Shown here one piece after another: positions 37,354-46,415 of a stretch of 64,000 nt of DNA. This DNA comes from Clostridioides mangenotii TR (GTDB lineage Bacteria > Bacillota > Clostridia > Peptostreptococcales > Peptostreptococcaceae). The notes beneath the pieces are model-generated. The model made no database searches. It had not been told where the DNA came from and worked only from the letters and a program-made list of their open reading frames with translations. Each line of letters begins with the position of its first letter. The first letter of the stretch is position 1. The stretch is from positions 124,001-188,000 of the forward strand of contig NZ_AXUS01000002.1 in the NCBI RefSeq assembly GCF_000498755.1, given 5' to 3'. Made by a program: the position numbers and the translations under genes.

Positions 37354-37470
37354 TTATGTTTTAATTTGTATTTGTAATTCTTCATCTTTAATGAAAAAAC
37401 AAGCAAAACAAAATAATAGAGAAATTATCCAAGCATTAGTGATAAACCAACTCATAATAATTCCTAGCAT
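37354..37470 (-). CDS. Possible small membrane protein, 38 residues
   Basis: MLGIIMSWFITNAWIISLLF continues to a charged end (KDEELQIQIKT). It is one hydrophobic helix. No ribosome site is clear, so it may be a remnant. A hairpin follows it. Confidence 0.3.
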   Translation of the reverse strand: MLGIIMSWFITNAWIISLLFCFACFFIKDEELQIQIKT

Positions 37471-37511
37471 TACAAATATTCATGCTTTGTAAATATAACT
37501 TCCATGTGACA

Positions 37512-38430
37512 TTATTCATGTACAATCAACTCAAAAATATCAGGTCTTGCATAATGTCCGGTTGGATCAAAATCCATACGACTAAGCGGTACTAAATCAA
37601 GATCTAGTTCTGCAAACAATATTTCCTCTTTTTCCCATATAGGTCCAGCAACATATTTTCCAAATGGATCGACTATGCAACTCCCCCCGGGACACATGTT
37701 TTCAGGACACTTGTCCAGTTCATCTTGGTAATTGAAGTTTTGAGGATACATACTTTTGTGACATATTGATTACATCCAATCACAAAACACCTACCCTCCA
37801 AAGCAATATGACGCATAGTATATTGCCATTCTTCGCGAGAATCAGCAGTTGGTGCTATATAAATTGAAACACCTTTTTGATACATTGCAACACGCGCTAA
37901 TGGCATATAATTCTCCCAACAAGTTAAACCTCCAATCACTCCATAAGGAGAACTAATGGCTGTTAAAGTGCTTCCATCATCTTCTCCCCAAATAAGGCGC
38001 TCTGAACCCGTCGGCTTAATTTTGCGGTGCTTTCCTAACAATGATCCATCTGGACCAAAATAAAGTGTGGTACAATACAGAGTACAATTGATATTATCTC
38101 GTTCAGTAACTCCTATACATACATAAGCATTAGCTTCTTTGGCTGCTTGTCCAATCAAGTCGGTATCTTTACTCGGAACAATAACGGAGTATCATAATAT
38201 TTCTTCCAGTCCTCTCGCCCTTCCATAGTTCTACCGCCAACAACATACCCATAAGAAAATCCCCTTGGATATGCAGGTACAAACGATTCTGGAAAAACAA
38301 TAATATTAGCACCTTTACTTCCTGCTTCATTAATTTTTTCAATAACTTTAAAAATTGTCGCGGTCTTGTCAAATAGAATTGGCGATGCTTGCACCACAGC
38401 AACTCTGCATGATTTCAATAAATCTTCCAA
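37512..38430 (-). pseudogene. Nitrilase gene with two frameshifts
   Basis: Three frames in order make one nitrilase. TTG 38430 (MEDLLKSCRVAVVQASP, with AGGAGG upstream) holds the Glu of FPESFVPAYPRG. The second frame, entered near 38180, starts SVIVPSKDTDLIGQ and holds HRKIKPT (Lys) and LTCWENYMP (Cys). The third frame, from about 37750, carries the C-terminus (GGSCIVDPFGKYVAGP, ending ELIVHE). All three catalytic residues remain but are split, so the intact enzyme, which would hydrolyse a nitrile to acid and ammonia, cannot be made without frameshifting. Confidence 0.85.
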
Positions 38431-38445
38431 AATAATCCTCCTCAA

Positions 38446-38751
38446 TCAATTAAAATTATAATATTAAAAATTTTCTTTTTACTATTACCTCATGCATGAT
38501 GGTAAATTTTCCCTATGTAAATATATGCACTAATTAGATTATACTTATAACTTAATTAGAATACAACAAAAAAACGCTATTTTGAGGGTATCGCTATCCC
38601 AAATGTAAAGAAAGTGCACTTTTAAATTAAATCCTTCTATAAATTTGAAACTTTTAAATTAAATTTCACGTCTAATAAATATAAGTAATTTCTTCTGACT
38701 AGGAAAAAAATATTTTAAATTAAATTTTATTAGAAGGTAGTTGTGATAAAA
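38446..38751. other. Intergenic region
   Basis: About 305 AT-rich bases. Words like TTTAAATTAAAT repeat near 38620-38730. No gene is seen. Confidence 0.45.
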
Positions 38752-38838
38752 ATGAAATTAACCGTGCTCTCATTTGTCGTATTAATTTTACTTAATATAA
38801 TTGTTTTTTTATATATTTATAAATTATTAAGTAAATAG
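38752..38838 (+). CDS. Possible hydrophobic peptide, 28 residues
   Basis: MKLTVLSFVVLILLNIIVFL continues to YIYKLLSK. It is one hydrophobic helix with a basic end, toxin-like in layout. AGAAGG lies upstream. Downstream, near 38880-38895, is a word shared with the 34330 terminator (AATTAATCTAAGTCTTT). Confidence 0.4.
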   Translation: MKLTVLSFVVLILLNIIVFLYIYKLLSK

Positions 38839-39058
38839 TTCTTTCTTAAGGTGATATATACAATGAAAAGTTATAACAAGCTAAAAATTAATCTAAGTCT
38901 TTAATGATACTAATTATTATCTAGGGTGGAAAACCTATCTGTCGTGGAATATTTTTTAATAATACTATTATCTTATGTTTGTTTTAATACTGAAAGCAGG
39001 TGATAATCTACAATATAGAAAAGAATCCTATTTCTAGGGTTCTTAAGTTTAATTTATT

Positions 39059-39262
39059 TTAATATTGATTTTTATAAAAATCTAATTTAAATTTTCTATT
39101 CTTTTTTTCATAATATATAACAGTTACAATATCTAAGACAAATGTAATAGTTATTAAAAATCCAAATACAATACGAGCATGTCCATTATTAAACCTAGGT
39201 CTATCTTTGCTGACACACTCTCCTGGTATTGTAAATACTACTTTCAATAGTTTCCCCCTCAT
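39059..39262 (-). pseudogene. RusA-like resolvase fragment
   Basis: The frame starts MRGKLLKVVFTIPGECVSKD and continues RPRFNNGHARIV, the N-terminus of RusA Holliday junction resolvases (FTIPGxPVxKxRPRF). It then runs into an unrelated hydrophobic end. It is a phage-type gene truncated and fused to other sequence. Confidence 0.5.
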
Positions 39263-39274
39263 AATAATATTGTA

Positions 39275-39300
39275 TAGAAGGTACATTTGAGTACCTTCTA
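39275..39300 (-). terminator. Hairpin terminator
   Basis: TAGAAGGTAC/GTACCTTCTA arms lie after the small membrane protein gene. Confidence 0.75.
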
Positions 39301-39310
39301 TATCAATAAT

Positions 39311-39493
39311 CTAACTTTGTTTTTTATTTCGAATTTCATTCTCTAATTTCATATTTTCTATATTAAGTTGCTCAAATTTTTTTCTTTGTTCTGAGTAAAT
39401 TTCTTGCTCTAACTTTCGTCCATAGTTATATATTATAATTAGACTAACGGTAGCTATTGCGATATAGGTTAACAAGGTTATTATATTAAGCAT
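39311..39493 (-). CDS. Small membrane-anchored coiled-coil protein
   Basis: A 60-residue protein (MLNIITLLTYIAIATVSLII, then a Glu/Lys/Gln-rich helix). ATG 39493 has GGAGG 8 bases upstream. One membrane segment plus a helical tail suggests an envelope protein of the element. The function is unknown. A hairpin follows. Confidence 0.5.
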   Translation of the reverse strand: MLNIITLLTYIAIATVSLIIIYNYGRKLEQEIYSEQRKKFEQLNIENMKLENEIRNKKQS

Positions 39494-39665
39494 TAATCCA
39501 TCCTCCAATTCCCATCCTCTTGTATAGTATAGAATTTTCAGAACCTTTACTTATATGTTTATGCAATATGTATTAGTGTGTGTCTATAACTTTTATCTTC
39601 TAGTACATATTTCTAACTATATAATAAAGAGTTAGTATTTTTATAAACTAACTCTTCTTTACTGT

Positions 39666-39757
39666 CTATATATTTAATAGTTCCTTTTTCTTAGTGTTAA
39701 ATTCGTCCTCTGTCATTGCTCCTATGTCTAGCAATTCTTTTAATGTTTCTACCTCAT
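39666..39757 (-). pseudogene. SHOCT-domain fragment, copy 1
   Basis: The frame HEVETLKELLDIGAMTEDEF ends NTKKKELLNI and a stop, with a stop codon just upstream. It closely matches the intact gene at 41967-42140. Left of it on the minus strand (39780-39962) is a hydrophobic frame without a start. Confidence 0.6.
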
Positions 39758-40225
39758 GTTACATTAATAGTAAGCTCGTTTAATTTTTTATATTAATAAA
39801 TATAGACACGAATGAAAAACCAATAGACAACACAATAATACGGATAATATTCATATTTCCTCGTGTAATTAAATTAAGCACTATACCTATGACTATTGTA
39901 CAAGAAAAATATTTAAAAAATTTAATAAAGCCGAAATAAAGATAAGCATCAAACCTACTTTTAATTTTACGTTTATATTCATACCTAAAAAATCAAATAA
40001 ACAAAATAATATTAATATCAATATTTAAAATAATATTAATGAAGTTTTAATTATTTTTTTATACCCATATATATACCTCTTATCTAACAAATTATTTAGT
40101 TCAATTTTTAAAGTAACATGATTTATGTTTTTAGTATATAGTTTTGATAAATTATTCTCACATAACTGGGAAATTTATAAAGATACTCTAAGCAAAAAAT
40201 AGAGTGGCAATTACACCACTCTTAT

Positions 40226-40378
40226 TTACTCACTACACTCATTCGGTAACTTATCTTCTCTAATACCCTTTAAAACTGTATGCCTTAAACTTCCCTTATC
40301 ATTCAGCATATACTCAACTGTATATACTAGAGTCAGCTTGTTTTTATCTTTTTTTACTTCCTTAAATATTAAGCTATT
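40226..40378 (-). pseudogene. Fragment of the DKGSLRHTVLKGIREDKLP family, copy 2
   Basis: The minus strand reads KTINSLIFKEVKKDKNKLTL, VYTVEYMLNDKGSLRHTVLK and GIREDKLPNECSE. It has no start codon and overlaps the end of the NlpC/P60 gene. Copies lie at 25476-25560 and 46371-46415. I do not know the family. Confidence 0.5.
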
Positions 40379-41090
40379 AATGGTCTTCTAGCACCTCTAT
40401 AAGTTTTTTGGTAATAAGATGATGATAAATTGGATTTTTTAACTCCATCCCTGGCATTTGATGCATGAATAAACTCATCATTGCTACATAAATACCAACA
40501 TGGCTAACTCTACCTTTACCCATAGTATCAAAGAATACTAAGTCGCCAGGTTTTAAATTTTCTTTATCGATAACTTGTCCAGTTTTACTTTGTTCATAAG
40601 ATACCCTAGGTATTTCTTTTCCTAGAGCATTTTTATAAATGTATCTAGTTAATCCAGAGCAATCAAATGAATCTGGACCGTTAGCACCCCATACATATTT
40701 TTTTCCTATTTGTGCTTCTAACAGCTTCATAGCATCATTCATTTTAGTAGATGTTGTAGATTCTGATGTTGTAGATGCAGTGCTCGAAATATTTGTATAA
40801 TTGGTAATATCATCGTTACTTGTATTGTTACTTAAGTCATTATTTTGAGCTACATCTAATTTTACATTATTTAAATATCCAGTAAATGTAGTCAGCATAA
40901 GTAATTTACCTAAATCACCAGTACTGCTACAAGAACATCCACCATTACTTTCAACAAGAGTATTTAATGTGTCATTAAGTATGTTATTAAATGAGTATGA
41001 CTTAGAATACATTGGACTTCTATTATTTTCATAAACTCTGCTTATATTATTTAAAAGAGTGGTTGCTACTATTTGATTTACATCGCTCAT
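40369..41090 (-). pseudogene. NlpC/P60 cell wall hydrolase with C-terminal frameshift
   Basis: A Ser/Thr/Asn-rich N-terminal half without a clear signal peptide (residues 1-115) precedes an NlpC/P60 domain. The Cys lies in GPDSFDCSGLTRY and the His in GRVSHVGIYV. After that His the frame is wrong. The correct continuation NDEFIHASNARDGVKK, ending YRGARRPLIA, is in the next frame and stops at 40369. A single lost base in a GGC codon explains it. The unshifted product would end at 40377 with an unrelated tail. Confidence 0.75.
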
Positions 41091-41411
41091 ATATACAGCT
41101 CCATTTCTGATTTTTTTATGATTTTAAGTCGGTTTATATATTAATTAATAAAATTATACAAATTGAACTTTTTTTATTGAAAGTTTTCTGAATTTTTAGG
41201 TTGTATAATAATTTTAATTATTTATAAATCTTATTATTCAATGCTAACTACATTATAAAAGTTCCTTTATCTTTTAATATATTATAAATTTGTTATTTAA
41301 TTCCATTATATTATCTTTTGTAAGGTTATGCAATTTTTTAACATGATATTTAAATTATAACAACTAAGTCAAAATTATATTGTTCCTATATTGCTGTGTT
41401 TGGATATATCA
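41091..41411. other. Intergenic region
   Basis: About 320 AT-rich bases. I see nothing recognisable apart from the presumed NlpC/P60 promoter near the left end. Confidence 0.45.
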
Positions 41412-41492
41412 ATGAAAAAATTACTAAGTAAAGCAAGACAAGCTATAAAGGACTTTGATTTAATACAAGAAGACGATAAAATTGCGATTTGA
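41412..41492 (+). pseudogene. TtcA N-terminal fragment
   Basis: MKKLLSKARQAIKDFDLIQE continues to DDKIAI and a stop. This matches the start of tRNA 2-thiocytidine synthetase TtcA just before its PP-loop (SGGKDS), which is missing. Confidence 0.5.
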
Positions 41493-41679
41493 TTAGCATT
41501 ATCGTATGCCTGTGGTTTAGTTTAGTATCATTATTACTTTTTTCGCTCTCTATTGCTTTATTTTCTGCTATTAATTTAGCAACTTCTCCATAACCCGATT
41601 TTGTAGCTATATCATAGTCATTGGCAGAACAAACAGTCGATATTTTCAAAAGGACTACCAATGAAAAATAAATTGCCAA
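41443..41679 (-). CDS. Hypothetical fragment
   Basis: The frame includes ANDYDIATKSGYGEVAKLIA and ends without any domain I recognise. It overlaps the TtcA fragment and has no ribosome site. It is probably a remnant, with the hairpin at 41670 overlapping its start. Confidence 0.2.
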   Translation of the reverse strand: MAIYFSLVVLLKISTVCSANDYDIATKSGYGEVAKLIAENKAIESEKSNNDTKLNHRHTIMLIKSQFYRLLVLNQSPL

Positions 41680-41705
41680 CGAGAAAAATCTTACGTTGGC
41701 AATTT
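41670..41705 (-). terminator. 12-bp hairpin terminator
   Basis: AAATTGCCAACG and its exact complement flank a 12-base loop, with a T run on the minus strand. Confidence 0.75.
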
Positions 41706-41739
41706 ATATATTTTCACATAATTAAAACTTTGAAATCAA

Positions 41740-41778
41740 GCTATACTCTCACAAGTTTACTTACAGTTTCCACATGAG
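41740..41778 (+). repeat. 39-bp direct repeat of the rlmD 3' end (att site)
   Basis: It is identical over 39 bases to 48492-48530, the last codons and stop of rlmD, and in the same orientation. It then diverges on both sides. It is the likely distal attachment site of an element that ended at rlmD. Confidence 0.75.
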
Positions 41779-41966
41779 TCGTGTGTATTTACATTATGAC
41801 CTAGTATTTTTTATTATTAGCTAACACCTTTTATTATATTATTAATATCTATTTACTCCAGTTAATCAACTTTTTTTAATATTTTTCATAGTGTATTATA
41901 TTTCATTATATATTACTACTATGGCACACAAATTGGCACACATTTAGATTTATGTGTACCAATACT

Positions 41967-42140
41967 TTATATATTTAATAACTCTTTCTTCTTAGTGTTA
42001 AATTCATCTTCAGTTATTGCTCCTATATCTAATAATTCTTTTAAATGTGCTAGCTCTTTTTCATCTTCTCTATTAGCTGTATATCCTAAAAATATAATTA
42101 GAATGCCACCTAAAATTCCAAAAGCCAATGTTAAGTCCAT
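41967..42140 (-). CDS. Small SHOCT-domain membrane protein
   Basis: A 57-residue protein. MDLTLAFGILGGILIIFLGY forms one membrane helix, followed by the SHOCT motif (LKELLDIGAITEDEFNTKKK). GGAG lies upstream of the ATG at 42140. SHOCT domains are short C-terminal helices common in phage and membrane proteins, and their role here is unknown. Two degenerate copies of the same C-terminus exist in the island (39666 and 43628). Confidence 0.65.
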   Translation of the reverse strand: MDLTLAFGILGGILIIFLGYTANREDEKELAHLKELLDIGAITEDEFNTKKKELLNI

Positions 42141-42209
42141 AATGATTTAATCTCCTTACACTTCATTTATATATATTATAGCAAATATAGGAAAATATTT
42201 ACAATAACG

Positions 42210-42437
42210 TTATCTAGATGCTGTAGGGTGTATTACATGATCCTCTTTAGGGTTTATATGCGATAACTCGGTATCAACCAGTGATATTCCTCTTTGAACT
42301 GCATAATGTCCGAATCTATAACGAAGCTTATCTATAGTATTATCAATCTTTTCGTGTTTCTCTATTTCTTTAAAATTATCACCAAAACTCAATTGTACAT
42401 AGTTAGATCTATTTTTTGAACACGAGAAAAGAGCCAA
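42210..42437 (-). pseudogene. UvrX-like Y-family polymerase C-terminal fragment
   Basis: The frame contains LSFGDNFKEIEKHEKIDNTI, DKLRYRFGHYAVQRGISLVD and INPKEDHVIHP. This is the end of UvrX/ImpB-like Y-family polymerases carried by phages and plasmids (VQRG...NPKxxHxIHP). The palm and finger parts are missing. Confidence 0.6.
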
Positions 42438-42452
42438 TTTACATGGCTCTTT
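42428..42452. terminator. Hairpin
   Basis: AAAGAGCCA/TGGCTCTTT arms flank a 7-base loop, followed by T-rich sequence. It may terminate the coiled-coil gene from the right. Confidence 0.55.
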
Positions 42453-42606
42453 CTTTCACTCATCTAACTAAAACATAACTTAAATATATAAGCAAATCAT
42501 TATATTATAATTTTATTGAAGCAGTTATATATCTACATTTTGCAGATGAATTTAATATGTATTAATCTGCTCTACCATTTCTTTATATTAAATTAAGAAA
42601 AAAACA

Positions 42607-43170
42607 CTATTTAATAGCATCTTCATAAACGTTTTTAGTATTCTCCTCCATTTGCTGTAATCTAGCCTTAATACTATATAGTTCGGATTTAGCTTTTTCC
42701 GATTCGGATTTGTACTGATCCCTTTCGGCATTTGCTCTGCTTACTTCATTAGCCTTTTCATTAACCTCCTTTACCTTCTCATTTATCTCATTAATTTTCT
42801 GTTGTATCTCATTTTGTTTATCAAGCAATTGTTGCTTTAAACTTTTAATCTCTTGTTCTGATGACTGATTTCCCTGTTTCAATGAGCTCAATTCATTTTC
42901 TAACTGTTGTTTTTGAGATTCTAGTGTTGTCTTTTCTGATATCAATTGATCTTTGCTTTTTTGTAACTCTTTAGAATTGTTTTCTAATGTAATATTATCA
43001 GCTTTACTTCGCTTTAAACGACCAGCCAGATCATTTACTCTGTTTTCAGTATTTGTTATAATCGAATTCCAATCTACTGAAGATTGAAAAGCCAAAACTG
43101 TTCCTCCAGAGAAGACAAAAGCGGATACTAATAGGCTTATACCTAATTTACCAAATTTTTTCATATTCAT
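42607..43170 (-). CDS. Secreted coiled-coil protein
   Basis: A 187-residue protein. A signal peptide (MNMKKFGKLGISLLVSAFVF, cleavage probably near VLA, residue 27) precedes a nearly continuous Gln/Glu/Lys heptad-repeat region (about residues 45-180; KLEN-type words such as LESQKQQLENELSSLKQG). It is presumably an extracellular rod or scaffold. No anchor or catalytic domain is present. Confidence 0.7.
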   Translation of the reverse strand: MNMKKFGKLGISLLVSAFVFSGGTVLAFQSSVDWNSIITNTENRVNDLAGRLKRSKADNITLENNSKELQKSKDQLISEKTTLESQKQQLENELSSLKQGNQSSEQEIKSLKQQLLDKQNEIQQKINEINEKVKEVNEKANEVSRANAERDQYKSESEKAKSELYSIKARLQQMEENTKNVYEDAIK

Positions 43171-43545
43171 ACTCCTTACACCAATAGAAATTTAATTTAC
43201 AACTTTTTTATATTAGTATACTGATTAGTTATTGTATATACATTTGATACAATAGTAGTGATCACCTACCCTTCTATATATACACAGTTATTTGATTCTT
43301 AATCACGAAACAGTTATTATTTATTATTTCTATAGAGCTATTTCTTATAAACTTGATTAAATCCTATGTAAACTATTGATCAGATTCCCTATTTTTAAAA
43401 ATGGTGACGCACTTGATGTTACATTAAATTTATTGATCTCATAGATTTTGTTATATTTTATTATTCAACATGCAATTCTAATAAACCTTCTTTCATATTT
43501 AGGCATAAAAAATAAAGGTAGGTACAAATTGCACCTACCTTACAC

Positions 43546-43626
43546 CTACATTAATTTTCTATTTTCCAACCACTCAACTACTCTTCTATATGTCTTTAAA
43601 GTCATTACCTACAAACTTAGTTACAC
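43546..43626 (-). pseudogene. Decayed fragment, VVEWLENRKLM family, copy 2
   Basis: The minus strand reads VTKFVGNDFKD, then in the next frame TYRRVVEWLENRKLM and a stop. It pairs with the copy at 28181. Confidence 0.5.
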
Positions 43627-43627
43627 T

Positions 43628-43667
43628 TTTTTCTTAGTGTCGAATTCGTCCTCTGTTATTGCTTATT
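43628..43667 (-). pseudogene. SHOCT-domain fragment, copy 2
   Basis: The minus strand reads AITEDEFDTKKK, matching the end of the intact gene at 41967. It is joined directly to the VVEWLENRKLM fragment. Confidence 0.45.
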
Positions 43668-43739
43668 ATATAAAATTTAGCATGATACTATTAATTTTAC
43701 TTCATGAGATTAATTAATATTGACTACCGGGTTTGTTTT

Positions 43740-43785
43740 CAATATAATATAAAATAGACCATATGGTCTATTTTATATTATATTG
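43740..43785. promoter_or_regulatory. 46-bp perfect palindrome, TetR operator
   Basis: The palindrome is perfect, centred on CCATATGG with core ATAGACCATATGGTCTAT. It ends at the ribosome site of the TetR gene. Binding there would block transcription of the whole operon. As RNA, the 23-bp stem could also hide the start region. Confidence 0.8.
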
Positions 43786-43795
43786 GAGGATTTTT

Positions 43796-44428
43796 ATGAA
43801 ACAAAAAGAAAAAAGTAAAATCAGTAAAGAAAAAATACTAAATTCAGCGCTAGTAGAATTTGGAACTAAAAGCTATGAAAGCGCATCGCTAAATAATATA
43901 TGTAATGAAAATGGAATTTCTAAAGGATTGATCTATCACTACTTTAAAGATAAAGAAGCCTTATATCTAACATGTGTAAAATCTTGTTTTGATAAACTTA
44001 CAGAATATCTAAAAGACGAAGAAGATAGTAATATTATTCCTAGCAAAAGCACAAATAGTATAAAAAATTATCTAGATCGAAGAGAGCATTTTTTCTACAT
44101 TAATCCTTTATATGGTAATATATTTTTTCAATCAATTATACAGCCACCTAGACATTTAAAAGAACAAATCAAAGAACTTAGAAAAGAGTTTGATGTTATA
44201 AATATTAAACACTATAAAAGAATACTTGATGACATTACGTTAAGAGATGAATTTACAGAAAGTGAGGCATTGAAATTTTTCGTAATATTTCAGGAAATGT
44301 ACAATGGCTATTTTCAAAATAAAGCATTTGGAAACTCAGATTTTAATACTTTAGTTGAGATACATGAATTAAAATTATCTAAACTACTTGATATTTTGCT
44401 TTATGGAATTGCAAAGGAGGAAAAGTAA
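43796..44428 (+). CDS. TetR-family regulator
   Basis: A 210-residue repressor. The helix-turn-helix is in residues 10-55 (ICNENGISKGLIYHYFKDKE). The start MKQKEKSK at 43796 is right after GGAGGA. It is first of three co-directional genes and is almost certainly autoregulated through the palindrome just upstream. The C-terminal ligand domain has no recognised specificity. A cation or toxic amine could be the inducer because an antiporter follows. Confidence 0.9.
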   Translation: MKQKEKSKISKEKILNSALVEFGTKSYESASLNNICNENGISKGLIYHYFKDKEALYLTCVKSCFDKLTEYLKDEEDSNIIPSKSTNSIKNYLDRREHFFYINPLYGNIFFQSIIQPPRHLKEQIKELRKEFDVINIKHYKRILDDITLRDEFTESEALKFFVIFQEMYNGYFQNKAFGNSDFNTLVEIHELKLSKLLDILLYGIAKEEK

Positions 44429-44430
44429 AT

Positions 44431-45669
44431 TTGATTTTATTATTAATACGTCTTATTATCTCAGTTATATTAACAATATTTGTCGGAAAGATTGTTTCTA
44501 AAACCAAATTACCATCAATTTTGGGTTGGCTTTTAGCAGGAATGCTTTTAGGACCTCATGCTTTAGGTCTTATCAATAATGAACTTTTAAATTCTGATTG
44601 GTATATAACCATTATTAATATATTAGAATGTACAGTCGGTTTATTAATTGGTACAGAACTTGTCTGGAGTAGAATTAAAAAAACAGGGAAACAAATCATT
44701 ATTACAACATTGACTCATTCACTTGGTACTTATTTTGTTGTTAGTATAATATTTTGCATTGCATTTTATTTTACAGGTGTACCACTTTATCTTTCAGTTA
44801 TTTTTGGTGGTATTGCACTTGCAACAGCACCTGCACCTGCTCTTTCAATTGTACGTGAATTCAAGACAGATGGTCCTGTTACAAAAACGTTAATCCCTAT
44901 GGCAGCACTTGATGATATGGTAGCTGTTATTGTTTTCTTCACAACTATTTCCGTTGTATCTAATCATATATCAGAACAAAAACTTCCTTTATATATGATA
45001 CTAGTAGTAATCTTATTACCTATAGTAATTGGAGTAATACTTGGATTATTTGTAGGCTTATTTTTTAAAAAAGAATATCCTTCTTATGTTACAAATTTGA
45101 TTTTGATAAGTACATTATTAATTGCTTCAAGTGTTGGTTTCATTTTCAACTATTTTGTTTTACCAAAACCAGTTCTTAATTTTATGCTAATTGGAATGGC
45201 CTTTTCTGCTACATTCGCTAATTTAATTTCTGAAGAAAATTTAAATAAGATTATGCTCTCTTTTAATCCTATACTTGGTATTTCAATGCTAATAGTTATC
45301 TTAAATCTTGGTACGCCACTTGATTATAATTTAGTTTTTGGAGCAGGTTTATACACTGTTATATATATACTAGCAAGATCATTAGGAAAATACAGTGGTG
45401 CTTACTATGGAGCGAAGATTACCAATTCACCTAATACCGTTAAGAAGTACTTAGGGCTTGTATTATTACCTCATTCAGGTGTGTCACTAGTTTTTACCGG
45501 TATTGCCGTATCCGTATTATCTACTCCAGCTCCTGAGAGTGCAAAAATTATTCAAGGAACAATAGCTGCAGCTGCAGTTATCAATGAGATTTTGGCTGTT
45601 ATAATTTCTAAAAAGGCTTTTGAATGGGCAGGTGAGTTTAATAAATATGACGAATTACAAAATGGATAA
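44431..45669 (+). CDS. CPA-family cation/proton antiporter
   Basis: A 412-residue membrane protein with about 12 hydrophobic segments, PF00999 type (Na_H_Exchanger). The conserved motif LGWLLAGMLLGPHALG is near the N-terminus and ALDDMVAVIVFF holds an Asp pair characteristic of the transport site. It probably exports Na+, K+ or another cation in exchange for protons. The start is TTG at 44431 with AAAGGAGG upstream, overlapping the end of tetR. It is regulated with tetR. Confidence 0.88.
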   Translation: MILLLIRLIISVILTIFVGKIVSKTKLPSILGWLLAGMLLGPHALGLINNELLNSDWYITIINILECTVGLLIGTELVWSRIKKTGKQIIITTLTHSLGTYFVVSIIFCIAFYFTGVPLYLSVIFGGIALATAPAPALSIVREFKTDGPVTKTLIPMAALDDMVAVIVFFTTISVVSNHISEQKLPLYMILVVILLPIVIGVILGLFVGLFFKKEYPSYVTNLILISTLLIASSVGFIFNYFVLPKPVLNFMLIGMAFSATFANLISEENLNKIMLSFNPILGISMLIVILNLGTPLDYNLVFGAGLYTVIYILARSLGKYSGAYYGAKITNSPNTVKKYLGLVLLPHSGVSLVFTGIAVSVLSTPAPESAKIIQGTIAAAAVINEILAVIISKKAFEWAGEFNKYDELQNG

Positions 45670-46300
45670 AGTACTATACAGAAAAATAAGAAAAAGTGAC
45701 TTTAAAGAAGTTGAGTCAATTATAAATAAAAGTTTTGACCTATATAAATATGTAGATAATCCTATAGTATTAAAGTATTTTCTAAAAACTTATCTATATA
45801 GTTGCCTAGTTGAGCAAACGTTTAATTGTATAGCAGAAAAAGATGGCAAAGTTGTTGGGGTTATATTAGGTCAATCGAAAAAAGAATATCAATATATAAA
45901 ACATTTACCTTATTTACTCTTCCTGGGATTCTATTCTTCTTTAATGATAACTACAGCTAAACTATTTAAATGCGATATAAATGAATATAAGATTTTGAGT
46001 AAAACATATAAAGAACTTCTTTTAGACAGTGAAAAAGATTTTGACGGCGTTCTTACTCTTTTCGCTGTTACACAAGAATGTCAAGGTTATGGTGTTGGTA
46101 ATGAATTGTTGAATTATCTTTTTCAATATCTTAAGCATAAATCTACTAATAATATTTATCTATTCACAGATACAACATGTAATTATGGTTTCTATGATAG
46201 TCATGGTTTTATTCGACAAGGAGACAAAATCATAACAATTACTAGAGAAAATAAATTGTTTACATTAAATATTTTCTTATATGGAATTAATATAATTTAA
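45647..46300 (+). CDS. GNAT-family acetyltransferase
   Basis: A 217-residue acetyl-CoA-dependent N-acetyltransferase. The acyl-CoA binding motif CQGYGVGNELLNYL (about residues 144-157) and the end DSHGFIRQGD fit the family. It overlaps the antiporter gene by about 23 bases. The ATG at 45647 has GGTGAG upstream. Together with the antiporter it may detoxify an amine or antibiotic, which is an inference. Confidence 0.8.
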   Translation: MTNYKMDKVLYRKIRKSDFKEVESIINKSFDLYKYVDNPIVLKYFLKTYLYSCLVEQTFNCIAEKDGKVVGVILGQSKKEYQYIKHLPYLLFLGFYSSLMITTAKLFKCDINEYKILSKTYKELLLDSEKDFDGVLTLFAVTQECQGYGVGNELLNYLFQYLKHKSTNNIYLFTDTTCNYGFYDSHGFIRQGDKIITITRENKLFTLNIFLYGINII

Positions 46301-46322
46301 TGTAATTAAAAAAGTTAGCTAA

Positions 46323-46366
46323 ATAAATATAAGGGGGAGTGATAATCACTAACCCCTTATATTTAT
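46323..46366 (+). terminator. Terminator of the tetR-antiporter operon
   Basis: ATAAATATAAGGGG and its complement flank an AGTGAT...ATCACT inner stem. Confidence 0.8.
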
Positions 46367-46370
46367 TCTT

Positions 46371-46415
46371 ACCTCGATCGTTCGGCATGTACTCTACGGT
46401 AGCAACAGCTTATTT
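46371..46415 (-). pseudogene. Fragment of the DKGSLRHTV family, copy 3
   Basis: The minus strand nucleotides match the copy at 40290-40330 (NKL-L then VEYM-ND). It is very short and decayed. Confidence 0.35.

Larger units (their letters stand above)
43171..43739. other. Region with decayed gene pieces
   Basis: A hairpin AAGGTAGG...CCTACCTT lies near 43515-43542. The minus-strand fragment of the VVEWLENRKLM family (43546-43626) adjoins a SHOCT fragment (43628-43667). Nothing intact was found. Confidence 0.55.
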
